Shown: in pieces, positions 24,710 to 34,026 of the stretch
Position numbering within the stretch: position 1 is the stretch's first letter
Layout: each line of letters starts with the position of its first letter
NCBI GenBank assembly: GCA_928212115.1
Contig: CAKMRJ010001112.1
Location: 411,872,052 to 411,936,051 of the forward strand
Direction: 5' to 3'
Source: Lactuca virosa
Taxonomy: Eukaryota; Streptophyta; Magnoliopsida; Asterales; Asteraceae
Length of the DNA stretch: 64,000 nucleotides
The notes under the pieces: generated by a model
Seen by the model: only the letters and a program-made list of their open reading frames with translations
What the model was told of the DNA's origin: nothing
Databases searched by the model: none
Translations under genes and position numbers: made by a program

Positions 24710-25860
24710 TTAGCGAGAAGAAGAACAGTTGTCCATAGAATATTTCTTTAACAGTTCAGTGGTGTATTTCTCTTGATGAATGAATATCCCTTGCGGAACT
24801 TGTTTCACTTGAAGTCCTAGAAAGAAGTTAATCTCTCTATTCATGCTCATTTTGAACTTGTTGGTCATGAGCTTAGCAAATTCATCCACCATTCCTTGAT
24901 CAGTCGATCCGAAGATGATATCATCCACATATATTTGTACAAGCATAAGGTGGTTACCATTTGCTTTTCTAAATAACGTGGGGTCCAATCACTCCTCTCT
25001 CTTGTACCCTAGATGAGACAAGAATTCAGAAAGAGTCTCATACCATGCTCTTGGCTTGCTTCAGACCGTAGACTGCTTTTCAAGCTTGTAGCAGTGGTCT
25101 GGGAATCAACATTTTCAAAACCTGAGGTTGCTGAAGAAACCTCTTCTTTTTAATTCCCATTGGAGAAATGCACTCTTAACGTCCATTGGTGTACCTTGAC
25201 GTTCTTGTGGGCTGCGTATGCTAGGAAGATTTGGATAGCTTCCATGCGTGCTACCGGAGCATACGTTTCATTGTAGTCTATGCCTTCAAGTTGACTATAC
25301 CCCTTTGCAAACTAGTCTTGCCTGTTTCTGACTACCGCACACCAGATTCATCCAAACTTTGTTTCTTTGAAATTCTTCTAGCTCTTCTTGCATTGCAGCT
25401 ATCCAGTCAGGTTCAAGCAATGCTTCTTTGATCGTTCGGGCTCTAACGAGGACATAAATGCTGCGTAGTGGCAGTGATTAGATAGGTCCTTGGAAGATCG
25501 AGTCTGGATACCTGTGGATGGGTTGCCAATGATTTGACCTGGTGGGTGGTCCTTCGTCCATACGTGCAGACAGGGCTGCAGATGATCAACAGCTGCGGTA
25601 GAGGGATTATCTTGAATATCAGGAGAGTCTGCGGTTGGAGATGGCAGTTCCCCCTGGACTTGAGAACATCCTGTCGAGTCATCTTGGTTTGGAACGAGAA
25701 TGGAGTTTTCTTGAACAGTTGGGAGAGGTTCCCCCTAGAATGCTGATGGGAGTTCCTCTGGAACCTGAGAAGGTTCCCCCTGGACTGCGGATGGGAGAGT
25801 GATAATCCTTGGATCGGTTCTCGTTTCAATGTTCTCTATGAGTTCATCATCCGAATCCGA
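24710..25860 (-). pseudogene. Copia reverse transcriptase (copia 2)
   Basis: The best block (24988-24710) holds MLVQIYVDDIIFGST, the YVDD active site, followed by the copia pattern KMSMNREINFFLGLQVKQ and GIFIHQEKYTTELL. Upstream (25860-24990) the finger/palm part is shredded over several frames, including Pro/Ser-rich linker pieces at 25829-25443. RT sits between integrase and RNase H as in copia elements. Confidence 0.85.
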
Positions 25861-26275
25861 AGATACGTTTGATGGTAATGATTCTCTCAGGATAGGAACT
25901 TGAGCAACATCAAGTACTGGAACCTCGACGGTTGTTGCTAGATCGGAGTAGAGCTTTCCCCCTCAACCGGAGAGGTGGAAGTATTGAGAGAAGCGACTTC
26001 GGATAGAGAAGGTCCAGAAACATCAGCGTGTTGTTGTTGAGTTGTGGGTGACACAAGAACTTGGATAGTTTCGCCGTTTCAACAGGATCGAAAAGATCGT
26101 CATAATTGACTTCAACTAGATTTAAAGGACCTGAAGAGGCAGGAATATCGCTTTCCATGATTGCGGTGGTTTCAGTGGATGGAGGGGCGTTGCGGATGTG
26201 AGAATCATCAAATTTCACATCGAAGCTTTCAATGATCAGCCTTGTCGTCTGATGAGCACTCGATAAGCAACCTTG

Positions 26276-26900
26276 TTAGTGGAATAACCAGGAAGATGCC
26301 TTCATCAGACTTCGGTGCAAACTGTTAAGCTGATCTCGGTTGTTGATCACGAAACATCTACACCCAAAGATATGAAAGAAGCGAACATTTGGCTTGCGGT
26401 TGTTAAGGCCCTCATATGGTGTTTTGTTGAGTTGTTTGCACACAATGCTTGGTTTTGAACAAAGCATGCGGTTGCTATAGCTTCAGCCCAGAAGTAGATA
26501 GGAAGGTGTGCGAAGTTGAGCATGGATCTTGCTGCTTCTACTAGTGTGCGGTTCCTTCTTTCTACTACTTCATTTTTTGCGTGTGTGTAGGGAGCTGAGA
26601 AGTTGGAGAGATGCTTTGGACACCAAGAAACTGTTGAGAAGATGATTAGTGAATTCGGTTCCATTATCACTGCGGATACGTCTTACTGGAAGCTTGATCA
26701 GATGTTCGATCTCTTTGATGAAGTTGATGAAAAATTTGCGGTGTTTCTGATTTGAGTCTGAGGAAGAAGACCCATGTGAAGCGTGTAAAGTCATCTACTA
26801 TAACCAGTATGTACTTCTTGTGATGGAGACTGGCTACGGTTGATGGACCGCAGAGATCAATGTGCAATAGCTCCAGTGGTTCAGAAATTGAAGAATCCAT
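26276..26900 (-). pseudogene. Copia integrase core (copia 2)
   Basis: Three minus-strand blocks in changing frames. 26900 onward has the first catalytic Asp (LLHIDLCGPS) and the strand ILVIVDDFTRFTWVFFL. 26794-26570 has the second Asp in IRSDNGTEF. 26670-26347 has the Glu in KNEVVERRNRT and the following PIYFWAEAIATACFV. Together they form the DDE core, with at least two frameshifts. Confidence 0.88.
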
Positions 26901-26937
26901 TACCAGAGGGTGACTTGCTTTGGACTGTTTACCACAT

Positions 26938-27482
26938 TCACAAGCCGGACAGAGAGTATCGTTGCTGAATTTGAGAATAGGGAGACCTCTTTGCTAGTTC
27001 TCCTGTGACCAAGTTGTTGATGTACCTGAAGTTGAGATGAGCTAGCTTGCGGTGCCATAGCCAGCTGACTTCGGATACGGCTTTGGATAGGAAGCACAAC
27101 TGCAGTCTACCAATGATCAGAGAGACATCCAAAGGATACATGGTACCTTCGGATCGGGATTTGATCAGACACGTGTTCCTATCACTTGTCATTACGTAGC
27201 AAAATTGATCATCAAATTCAACTCGATGTCCTGCTTACATAGTGGCCAACACTGATGAGATTGTGTTTAAGGCTTTCTACATAAGCAACCTTCTGAATAG
27301 AAAAGTTCCCCGTAGTGAGAAACACCGTAACCTCGGATGATTCCATTCGCATTGTTGCCGAATGTAACATTTCCACCATTGCATATTGGCCTGAAATCCC
27401 GAAGGTATTCTAACCTTCCAATCATGTGCAAGGAGCATGCACTATCATTTAACCATTCTTCTTCTTGTTCCTCCTTGCACAA
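26938..27482 (-). pseudogene. Copia protease and pre-integrase zinc domain (copia 2)
   Basis: The protease block (27482-27267) shows EEWLNDSACSLHMIG; the usual Asp-Ser-Gly is Asp-Ser-Ala here, a change at an active-site-loop residue. The next block (27192-26938) has WLWHRKLAHLNFRYINNLV, the histidine half of the pre-integrase zinc finger. The Cys pair follows in another frame at about 26950-26920. Confidence 0.82.
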
Positions 27483-27492
27483 AGCCTGAGAA

Positions 27493-28685
27493 TTACACGG
27501 TTAGTTTAGGCATCCAAACTAGTTTGGAGCCTGGGGCAATTGGTGAATTTTTGAAAGATGCATGGACCGAGGTTGCAGGGACGGGTCTCTTGTCAACTTT
27601 TATTCCTAGTCCTGGGTGTTTGTGTAGATTTGGAGTGTTGTGAGTTTTTGAAAAAATACGAGGTTTCTGACTCTGACTAGATTTGACATAGGATGAATCT
27701 TTTGGCAAACTACACTGACATTTGCAAAAGGATTTTTTGTCATTGATCTGACATTATGCTTGGTCTGCGGTCATAGGATGAATTGGACTTGTTACCGGTC
27801 CGCGGTTGAAAAGATCTGACATGAGTGTTGTTTGGCTTGAAAAGTTTGTTTTGAAAAGGTTTAGCACGTGCAAATCTTTGAGTCCTTTTTGGTGGATTTG
27901 GTAGGATACCCTTCCATTTGTTGAAATTTTGACATGACATGAATGGGTAAAATACCTTTCCATTTAGGATCATTTGAGGAGTAGACCTGAAAACCATTGT
28001 TTCGAAAAGACTGAACACCCTTTTGGGTTGTGTTAGAAGAAGTAGGAATGACTTTCGAAGCTGGACTTTCCTTTTTGTTTGTTTTTTGAAGGAGAGTTTT
28101 TTGAAAAGTAGTGTGAGAAAACAAATTTTTCTGGACTCTTGGACTTCGGAAATCTGACATGTTTCTTGTTTTTCGAAAAAGTTTGTCTATTTGTGCCTCG
28201 AGATCTAATTTCTTCTTTGAAAGCCTTTTTGCCAAAGATTTTGGTGAACCGCAGTCATTGTTGTTCAACTGCGTTTCTTGGAATTTTTAGAATGATTTTG
28301 AAAACGTGGGGCTTGAGTCATCCGAACTTGAAGATTCTGGGGTTTGTGAGCATTGACCCGCTTCAAAGTTCTCTATAGGTAATTCATGATGAATCGCCTG
28401 AAGGGTCACGGTTCCTTTTACTGAGGGCTGCGGTAGTAAAGATTTGACTACTGCAGAGTAAGTCTTAGTTGGGACTTCAGTGGGACATTTGTGGGACTTT
28501 TGACTACAGTGTGAGACACTGCGGTCTGAGGACAGAGATGGAAAGTCTTTCGAGACTTCGGGGCCCTCAATGACAATTTCTTCATCAACCACGGATGAGG
28601 TTTGAGAATGGGTAAATGGTGCCACAGATAGGAATTTGATCACATGTGTGACCCGAAACCTCAGGCACAATTTCCTCAATGACAC
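27493..28685 (-). pseudogene. Low-complexity linker between coiled coil and protease (copia 2)
   Basis: Minus-strand pieces rich in Ser, Lys, Asn and Pro (28685-28287, 28268-27861, 28018-27740) with a near-duplicated segment KWKGILP... encoded twice at about 27960-27890. No catalytic motif. In Sireviruses a long gag-derived linker precedes the protease, which fits. Confidence 0.55.
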
Positions 28686-28687
28686 AA

Positions 28688-29224
28688 TTATTGCTTAGCT
28701 ATGTAGTCTACCAAAGTGAGTTTTGATGTCTTCGGGAAAGGTCTTGTCATTGACTGGGAAATGAAATTCTCGGTCTGGAGGGACATACATCTGTCTTTAT
28801 TGAACCGGGGTGAGGAATCCATTGCGGTAGGGTATCCATTCGACCAACCCCAATTGTATGTATTGTCTGCGGTTCCATTGTTTACCAAATTTTCAATAGC
28901 TTCACTTTCATTAAACAATTTTTCCATTAAGAGATTTAAGCGTACAATTTCACTCTGAGCTAAATCTCTCTGGTTCAAAGCTATCTCTAATTGGGTTTCA
29001 CTCAACATTCTTGCATCTTTTTCTAACTCTAGGTCCTTCTCTAACATAGCCATTTTGAGTCTTTTGTTATCCAGTCGTCCTCTCACGTGGAATATCTCTT
29101 GGGACGCAATGTTCTTCTCATCTAAGGCTTTGTTATAGTCTGTAAGGACGGCAGCACAAGTGTCATTAAGATCATCTATGTAGGGCTGACAGTCATGCAT
29201 GCTATAGTTTAGAGTTTGGATCAT
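28688..29224 (-). pseudogene. Coiled-coil region of copia 2 gag
   Basis: An open minus-strand block of 178 codons. Residues about 25-100 are a heptad-rich helix (KALDEKNIASQEIF, MLEKDLELEKDARMLSE, LEIALNQRDLAQSEI), then an Asn/Ser/Gly-rich tail. Coiled-coil segments in gag are a known Sirevirus trait. It is contiguous with gag upstream but separated by a stop. Confidence 0.72.
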
Positions 29225-29247
29225 AAGTTTTACCTGTTCGACGATGC

Positions 29248-30597
29248 TTAGAGTTCCATCCTTGCCATGTAGCAGTAGTTCTTTTCCAGCTTTGTAGACC
29301 CATCATCATCCGCAGTTACCACCATGCAGATTTTTCCTTTTCCTTTGACACTGCTGATGGCTTCATCTTCGTCTCCGGATGACCAAACTTGATGGTCTCT
29401 TTTGACATGGGCTACGTATGCCCTTGCCTTTTCCTTATCTTCCAACTCTTGAACCATTCTAAGGTAGAATGCTCTGTCTCTTACTACATTGGCCTTACAA
29501 TCTATTGCAAAGTGATTCTCTTTGTTGCATTTGTGACAAATTACAACATCAGTCTTGTCTTCTGAGGGAGTACCGGAGTCAGTGGTTTGAGGAGACTGCG
29601 GTACCTCCTTTGGTTGATTATTTTGAGATTGCGGTGGTGGATGAGAACTTTTGGAATATCGAGAATGGTTATTCTGGGAACGAAGTTACGGTTGAATGGA
29701 GGTTTGTTGAACTGTTGATTCTTGCGGAAGGAAGGAGGTGGTAGACGGTTGAACTGTTGACTAACCAGAGCAATAGCCTTCTGAAATTCTTCTTCATCAT
29801 CATACTCTGAGTCAGCTTCGTATGACTGCGGTGGAGTGTCATACGAGGGAGAGTAGAGTGACTGCGGTGGGGCTTGTGCTATGAGAGCAAGTGGTCCTCC
29901 GAAGTCAGCACAGTCTTTGAGTACGGTGGATTCTTATGCTTGCAGCTCTCCATAGAGCTTGTAGAGTGACAAAGAGTGAATCTTTCTATCGCCCTGGACT
30001 ATCATTTTAGCCGTAGTCCAATGTCTTCCCAAACCATTAAGAAACTGAAGATTTGTTTCATGGTTACTGCGGATGGTGCCCGCATTGGATAACTTGGTGA
30101 CTATCAGGTTGAACCTTTTGAAGGAGTCTTCCAAACTTTCGCCAGTATGAGCTTTGAAGTTGTTGAACTCATTGAGTGCGGTAGTAAGTTTCTTGTCTTG
30201 TGCTTGTTCTGAGCCTTCGTACAAATTCTTGAGAACTTCCCAGATCTCTTGCTGATTTGCAATTTATGATAATATCGAAGTTGTCAGGAGCAACTCCACA
30301 GGAGATTTCATAAAAAGCAACAACATCATTTTCCATTTTATCGATATCATCCTTGGTGGGACGGTTCATGACTGGTTGACCTCCTCCTAGTCTGGTTGTA
30401 GCGCCGTCAGTCTAGACTGGTGTAAGGACTGGGACATGTGGTCCTTCTTCTATGGATCGCCAGACATCTCTACCAAGTCTCCTTAAGTATCTTTCCATTC
30501 TTTGTGACCAGTGATGATATTCATTTGCTACCAGTATTGGGGCTCGGTTAGAACCACCAACACTGTTGGAAACATTCAGAGATAACGATTGTGCCAT
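29248..30597 (-). pseudogene. Copia gag with CCHC zinc knuckle (copia 2)
   Basis: The start at 30597 gives MAQSLSLNVSNSVGGSNRAP and then YHHWSQRMERYL, the copia gag N-terminus. The capsid part continues in 30224-29934 (SLEDSFKRFNLIVTKLSNAG, LQFLNGLGRHWTTAKMIVQG). A CCHC knuckle (C-HK-C-NKEN-H-FAID-C) is encoded at about 29500-29545. A further frame 29457-29248 follows. Frameshifts near 30400 and 30200 and a stop near 29930 disrupt it. Gag would bind and package element RNA. Confidence 0.86.
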
Positions 30598-30684
30598 TTT
30601 TGAAGTTTTTTTTAAGAAATGAGCTTCAGTGGTATAGAAGGCCCTTTGAAAATCAGAGTTCCGTTTTCAAAAAGCAACCACTAT

Positions 30685-30697
30685 GGCTCTGATACCA
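30685..30697 (-). other. Primer-binding site, initiator Met tRNA (copia 2)
   Basis: The minus strand reads TGGTATCAGAGCC, two bases inside the 5' LTR end. Confidence 0.92.
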
Positions 30698-30699
30698 AT

Positions 30700-31366
30700 T
30701 GTTGAGAGAAAAACTTAGAGACACACTTGAACAAACGTTAGAACAAGTGTATTGTGAATAGTTAATCTCGAAGGATCTAAAAGCACAACAATAATATTAA
30801 TAAGTTAGAATTAGATAGTTAGAGAGTTAGTTGCAGAAAGTAAAGAAATAGAAATGACAACAATTGTTATATCAAGTATACACATAAGTTGATTCATAAC
30901 AAGGAATGCATTCAAACCGAGTTAATAAGGAAGATCAACTTAGTGATTAAGTCACGAAAGACTTGCTCAGAAGAGAGGTTATAATCAGTTGTAATTCTAG
31001 TAATATTTGAGAGTAAGAAGTGGTGCGTAGTAAGATAGAGAGATAGAAAGAATAACTTGAGAAGTGTATTCAGAATAGATAGATGCGTAAGTTATCCGTG
31101 TCAAGAATACAAGAGAATGAGCTCTATTTATAGAGACTCAAGAAGTTCACTAGATTACATCTCAAAGAGTAGCCATGCAAGGCATACTGGACAATAGAGA
31201 GTATCATAATAAAGACAAGTAAAGTAATCTAGTTAAGTGACTGCGGTAGGTAGACTCCGGATTCGGTTGCTGATGAAGGAGTTCGACTGCGGGTGCTGGA
31301 TGGCTGTGGTAGCTGAAGAGGTTGCGGTAGCTGAAGTTCAAGAGGGTCACTTTTTAAGATTCAACA
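30700..31366 (-). repeat. 5' LTR of copia 2
   Basis: A 667-bp LTR, TGTTGAGAG...ATTCAACA on the plus strand. It has a small extra segment (a second GCGGTAGCTGAAG copy near 31325) absent from the other LTR. The AAAGG duplication follows at 31367-31371. Confidence 0.92.
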
Positions 31367-31494
31367 AAAGGCGTGACCATGCATAACTTCCTGTTTTATG
31401 GCTTTTGGTCTTGGAAGTTCAAGAGGGTCACTTTTTAAGATTCAACAAAAGGCGTGACCATGCATAACTTCCTGTTTTATGGCTTTTGGTCTTG
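31333..31494. repeat. 81-bp tandem duplication across the copia 2/solo-LTR border
   Basis: 31333-31413 and 31414-31494 are the same sequence. The unit contains the last 34 bp of the copia LTR, the AAAGG duplication and 42 bp of solo-LTR flank, so it formed after the copia insertion. Confidence 0.93.
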
Positions 31495-31589
31495 GGAAAA
31501 CTATGATTTCTGAAATAATGTTTTGGAAACAATGAATATTTTGTAAACAGTGATGTAGTTTATTGCGATTTTTGGAGTGTTACAGTTCA

Positions 31590-32520
31590 TTTAATCTGAG
31601 ATTACGCACAACGTTTCGGAGTAGACTCCTGTGATCTTTGGTTCGATCAAGGAGGATGTTATGGAGATTTTGGATGAGCGTCTGGGCGCATTTCGTGCCA
31701 AGACGGTGGCTTTATAGGTGCACACTCTTTTACATTCCGATAGTTTCGTGCGTGTAGGGATCCTGAGTTCTTCAGGAAGAAGGACCCTATTGATAGCAGA
31801 CGGTGGTTGGCAAACATCGGGAACGCCTTCCGATCTAGCCTCATCCCGAGGAGGCGAAGTTCAGACTTGCATGCTATCTTCTGAAAGGCAGAGCTTGTGA
31901 TTTGTAGGTGGAGGTAGCCCATGCCTTGGGAGGCGAGGCTTTCGAGGCAATGACTAGGGATGATTCTATTTCAATCTTCATGGAGAATTTTGCACTAGTG
32001 ATCGAGGTACAACAGTTAGTGAGGGAGTTTCAGGACCTTCGCCATACTATTGAGACGATAGGGGAGATTACCATTATGTTTATGGAGAGGGCCTTGCTAG
32101 TTCCGAAGTATGTGGCAGACAAGGAGATGAAGAAGGCCCGGTACCAGGATATGTTGAAAGATGAGATACGAGAGTTTGTGAGCCTGTCTAGCTGCAAGAA
32201 ACTGGAGGACATGATAGCTCGGGCTCATGAGTGGGAGATTGTTTTGTAGTCTGTTAAGAAGAGGAAGTCGGTTCAGGCTCAGGTATCAGAGATATCGGGC
32301 AAGAAGCCTAAGGTTGTTGACTCGCGATTGAGAGGCCATTAGGGTCGGAGCCGCTATGGAAAGTGCGGAAAGGCGCACAAAGGGGTTTGTATGATGGGTG
32401 GGTCCGACTGCTACTAGTGCGGCAAGACCAGTCACTTTAGCAGGTATTGCCCCGCCATCCAAGTATCTAATCTGATCTGCTTCCATTGCAATCGGAAGGG
32501 CCATAAGAAGGCCAATTGCC
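31590..32520 (+). pseudogene. Gypsy gag core and zinc knuckles (old element)
   Basis: Resumes the gag cut at 16948. The frame from 31585 includes VIFGSIKEDVMEILDERLGAF. Further on 31908-32249 carries the gag core (RALLVPKYVADKEMKKARYQ). Two knuckles follow at about 32405-32515: the first lacks clean reading (a TAG sits inside it), the second is C-FHC-NRKGHKKANC. Stops at about 31592, 31619 and 32247 and frame shifts break it. Confidence 0.8.
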
Positions 32521-32673
32521 CGAGTTTGGTTGGAGGAGCAGTTGCAGCACCTGCTCCGGCGACGTTGAGGATTACTAATGGAGGCCAGAGCAAGGCGGAT
32601 ACGCCAGTTGCAAGGAGTCGAGCTTTCCAGTTGTCAGCCAAGGAGGCTCGCGTAGCACCAGATGTGGTTACAG

Positions 32674-32746
32674 GTATGTATTTTCTCCTCCCTATTTCAT
32701 TTATTGTTTTGATGTTTATGCTTATTATTATGGTTGGTGTATTTAG
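32674..32746 (+). other. Intron-like gap at gag/protease boundary (old element)
   Basis: 73 nt from GTATGTATTT to GTATTTAG, T-rich, lying between ...DVVT and the protease start TFLVNG. The length is not a multiple of three, so removal is needed to keep the frame. The same position in the array elements holds a 63-nt GTATGT...TAG gap. Confidence 0.7.
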
Positions 32747-33300
32747 GGACGTTCCTAGTGAATGGTGTTCTATCTATATTTTTGTTTGATTCAGGCTCCG
32801 CCCGATCATTTGTGTCTCTTACGCTTAGCAAGAGGTTCGGGGATACTCCAGGGGAGCTTGATTATCCATTAGAGGTAGAGATTACTGATGATCGTTTAGT
32901 ACGGGTATCGAGGGTACATCGAGGTTGTGTTTTGGAGCTATTCAACGAGAGGTGCCCAATTAATTTGGTTCCTATTCCTTTGCACGAGAACAATGTGATC
33001 GTGGGGATGGATTGGTTGAGCCCTAATGGGGTGATGATTGATTACAGGAACTAGTTAGTTCGGGTTAGAACCCCAAGTGGGGGAGAACTTGTTATCCATG
33101 GCGAGGGTGCCCAGCGTGGATCGACTCTCTGTTCAGTTGTGATGGCTCAGAGATATTTATAGCAAGGTTGTTCCGAGTTTATGGCATATGTATGGACACC
33201 AGAGAGGAAAAGATGATGACGATTGACGATGTGCTAATTGTTCAAGATTATGCAGACATGTTTCCGGAGGACTTGCTTGGAGTAACTCCGGAGAGGTAGG
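32747..33300 (+). pseudogene. Gypsy protease (old element)
   Basis: From 32747 the frame gives TFLVNGVLSIFLFDSGSARS, the retropepsin Asp-Ser-Gly motif, and later VIVGMDWLSPNGVMIDY, typical for gypsy protease. A TAG near 33052 and later stops interrupt it. The acidic linker towards RT (EDLLG-type motif) is recognisable near 33260. Confidence 0.8.
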
Positions 33301-33383
33301 TGGAGTTTCGTTGTGATCTAGTTCCTTGTGTGGCTCCGATAGCCAAGGAACCTTATCGATTAGCACCATGAGAGATACATGAG

Positions 33384-33648
33384 TTGTCTACACAGCTGCA
33401 GGAGCTGTTAGACAAAGGATTTATCAGACCGATTAGTTCGCCCTGGGGAGCACCGATATTATTTTTGAAGAAGAATGATGGCTCCCACAGCATGTGCATT
33501 GATTATTGGGATCTGAATAATTTTACGGCGAAGAACCGTTATTCGCTTCTAAGGATTAATGATTTGTTCGACCGGCTTCAGTGCGTGTCTAGGTTCTCCA
33601 AGATTGATTTGCGTTCAAGCTATCACCATATGAGGGTTCGGGAGGAGG
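33384..33648 (+). pseudogene. Gypsy reverse transcriptase, truncated (old element)
   Basis: Has GFIRPISSPWGAPILFLKKN, CIDYWDLNNFTAKNRYSLLR and FSKIDLRSSYHHMRVREE, the N-terminal fingers and first palm motif. The frame is cut at 33648/33649 by an LTR beginning TGTTGGATTAG, before the catalytic xxDD motif. Confidence 0.85.
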
Positions 33649-34026
33649 TGTTGGATTAGTGTCTAAATCCATAACTATTTTGGTATGTACTTGACCCGAT
33701 GGTGCATGGTCCTTTTGGGTTGCCTTCACCAAGCAACTGATAGGATGAATTATGGAGAGAGAGGATTAATTATGATTTATTAATATATTATGAGAATAAA
33801 TAAAAGAGAAACATATTGTTTAATTAATATTAGTCAATAATTAATTAAAATTAATTTTGGGCAAAAGAGATTAATTAAACTTAGGGGACTGGAATTGTAA
33901 TTATAAGATAATTGCAATTGGGCTATGGATCCCCTTGGAATATAGGTTGGACGAAATCTATGGGAAGCCCATATGATTTTCGTCCAAGGCATGTTCCAGA
34001 AGGGGTCCATGGGCTGCTTAGGGCTT
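33649..34026 (+). repeat. LTR 5' fragment, TGTTGG family
   Basis: Begins TGTTGGATTAGTGTC and contains TCCTTTTGGGTTGCCTTCACC, matching the solo LTR 8496-9351 in inverse orientation. It stops being that family at 34026/34027, where array LTR sequence begins. Confidence 0.8.

Larger units (their letters stand above)
18985..31366 (-). mobile_element. Sirevirus-like Ty1/copia element (12.4 kb), degraded
   Basis: Complete on the minus strand: 5' LTR 30700-31366, Met primer site, gag with CCHC knuckle, coiled-coil region, protease, integrase, RT, RNase H, an additional long frame after RNase H, polypurine tract, 3' LTR 18985-19631. The target duplication AAAGG is at 18980-18984 and 31367-31371. The size, the coiled coil after gag and an extra downstream frame point to the Sirevirus (Maximus/SIRE) lineage; LTRs of about 650 bp are short for it. 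The LTRs differ at very roughly 4% by eye. All frames are broken. The element is densely marked with CCGCA/TGCGG. Confidence 0.9.
16949..31584 (+). mobile_element. Solo gypsy LTR (about 2.2 kb), itself split by copia 2
   Basis: Starts TGTAACATCC at 16949 and ends GTGTTACA at 31584. The 5-bp duplication GTTCA is at 16944-16948 and 31585-31589, so this is a complete LTR with no internal region. The copia element 18985-31366 lies inside it; without it the LTR is about 2036 + 213 bp. It carries many copies of the odd palindrome TCACGACGTGA (for example 18040-18050, 18062-18072, 18218-18228, 18240-18250) and the 15-mer GCTCACGACGTGAGC at 17366-17380. Its first ten bases equal the start of the array LTR (TGTAACATCC), so the two are related lineages. 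Confidence 0.9.
16858..33648 (+). mobile_element. Old Ty3/gypsy element, fragmented by nested insertions
   Basis: The outermost element of the nest. Its gag begins at 16858, is cut at 16948 by a gypsy LTR and resumes at 31585. It then runs through zinc knuckles, an intron-like gap, protease and the first part of RT before being cut at 33648 by another LTR. Coding order gag-PR-RT and the motifs are Ty3/gypsy, close in layout to the chromodomain-type array at 38-54 kb but clearly more diverged. It carries many stops. RNase H, integrase and 3' LTR are absent from the window. Confidence 0.85.
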
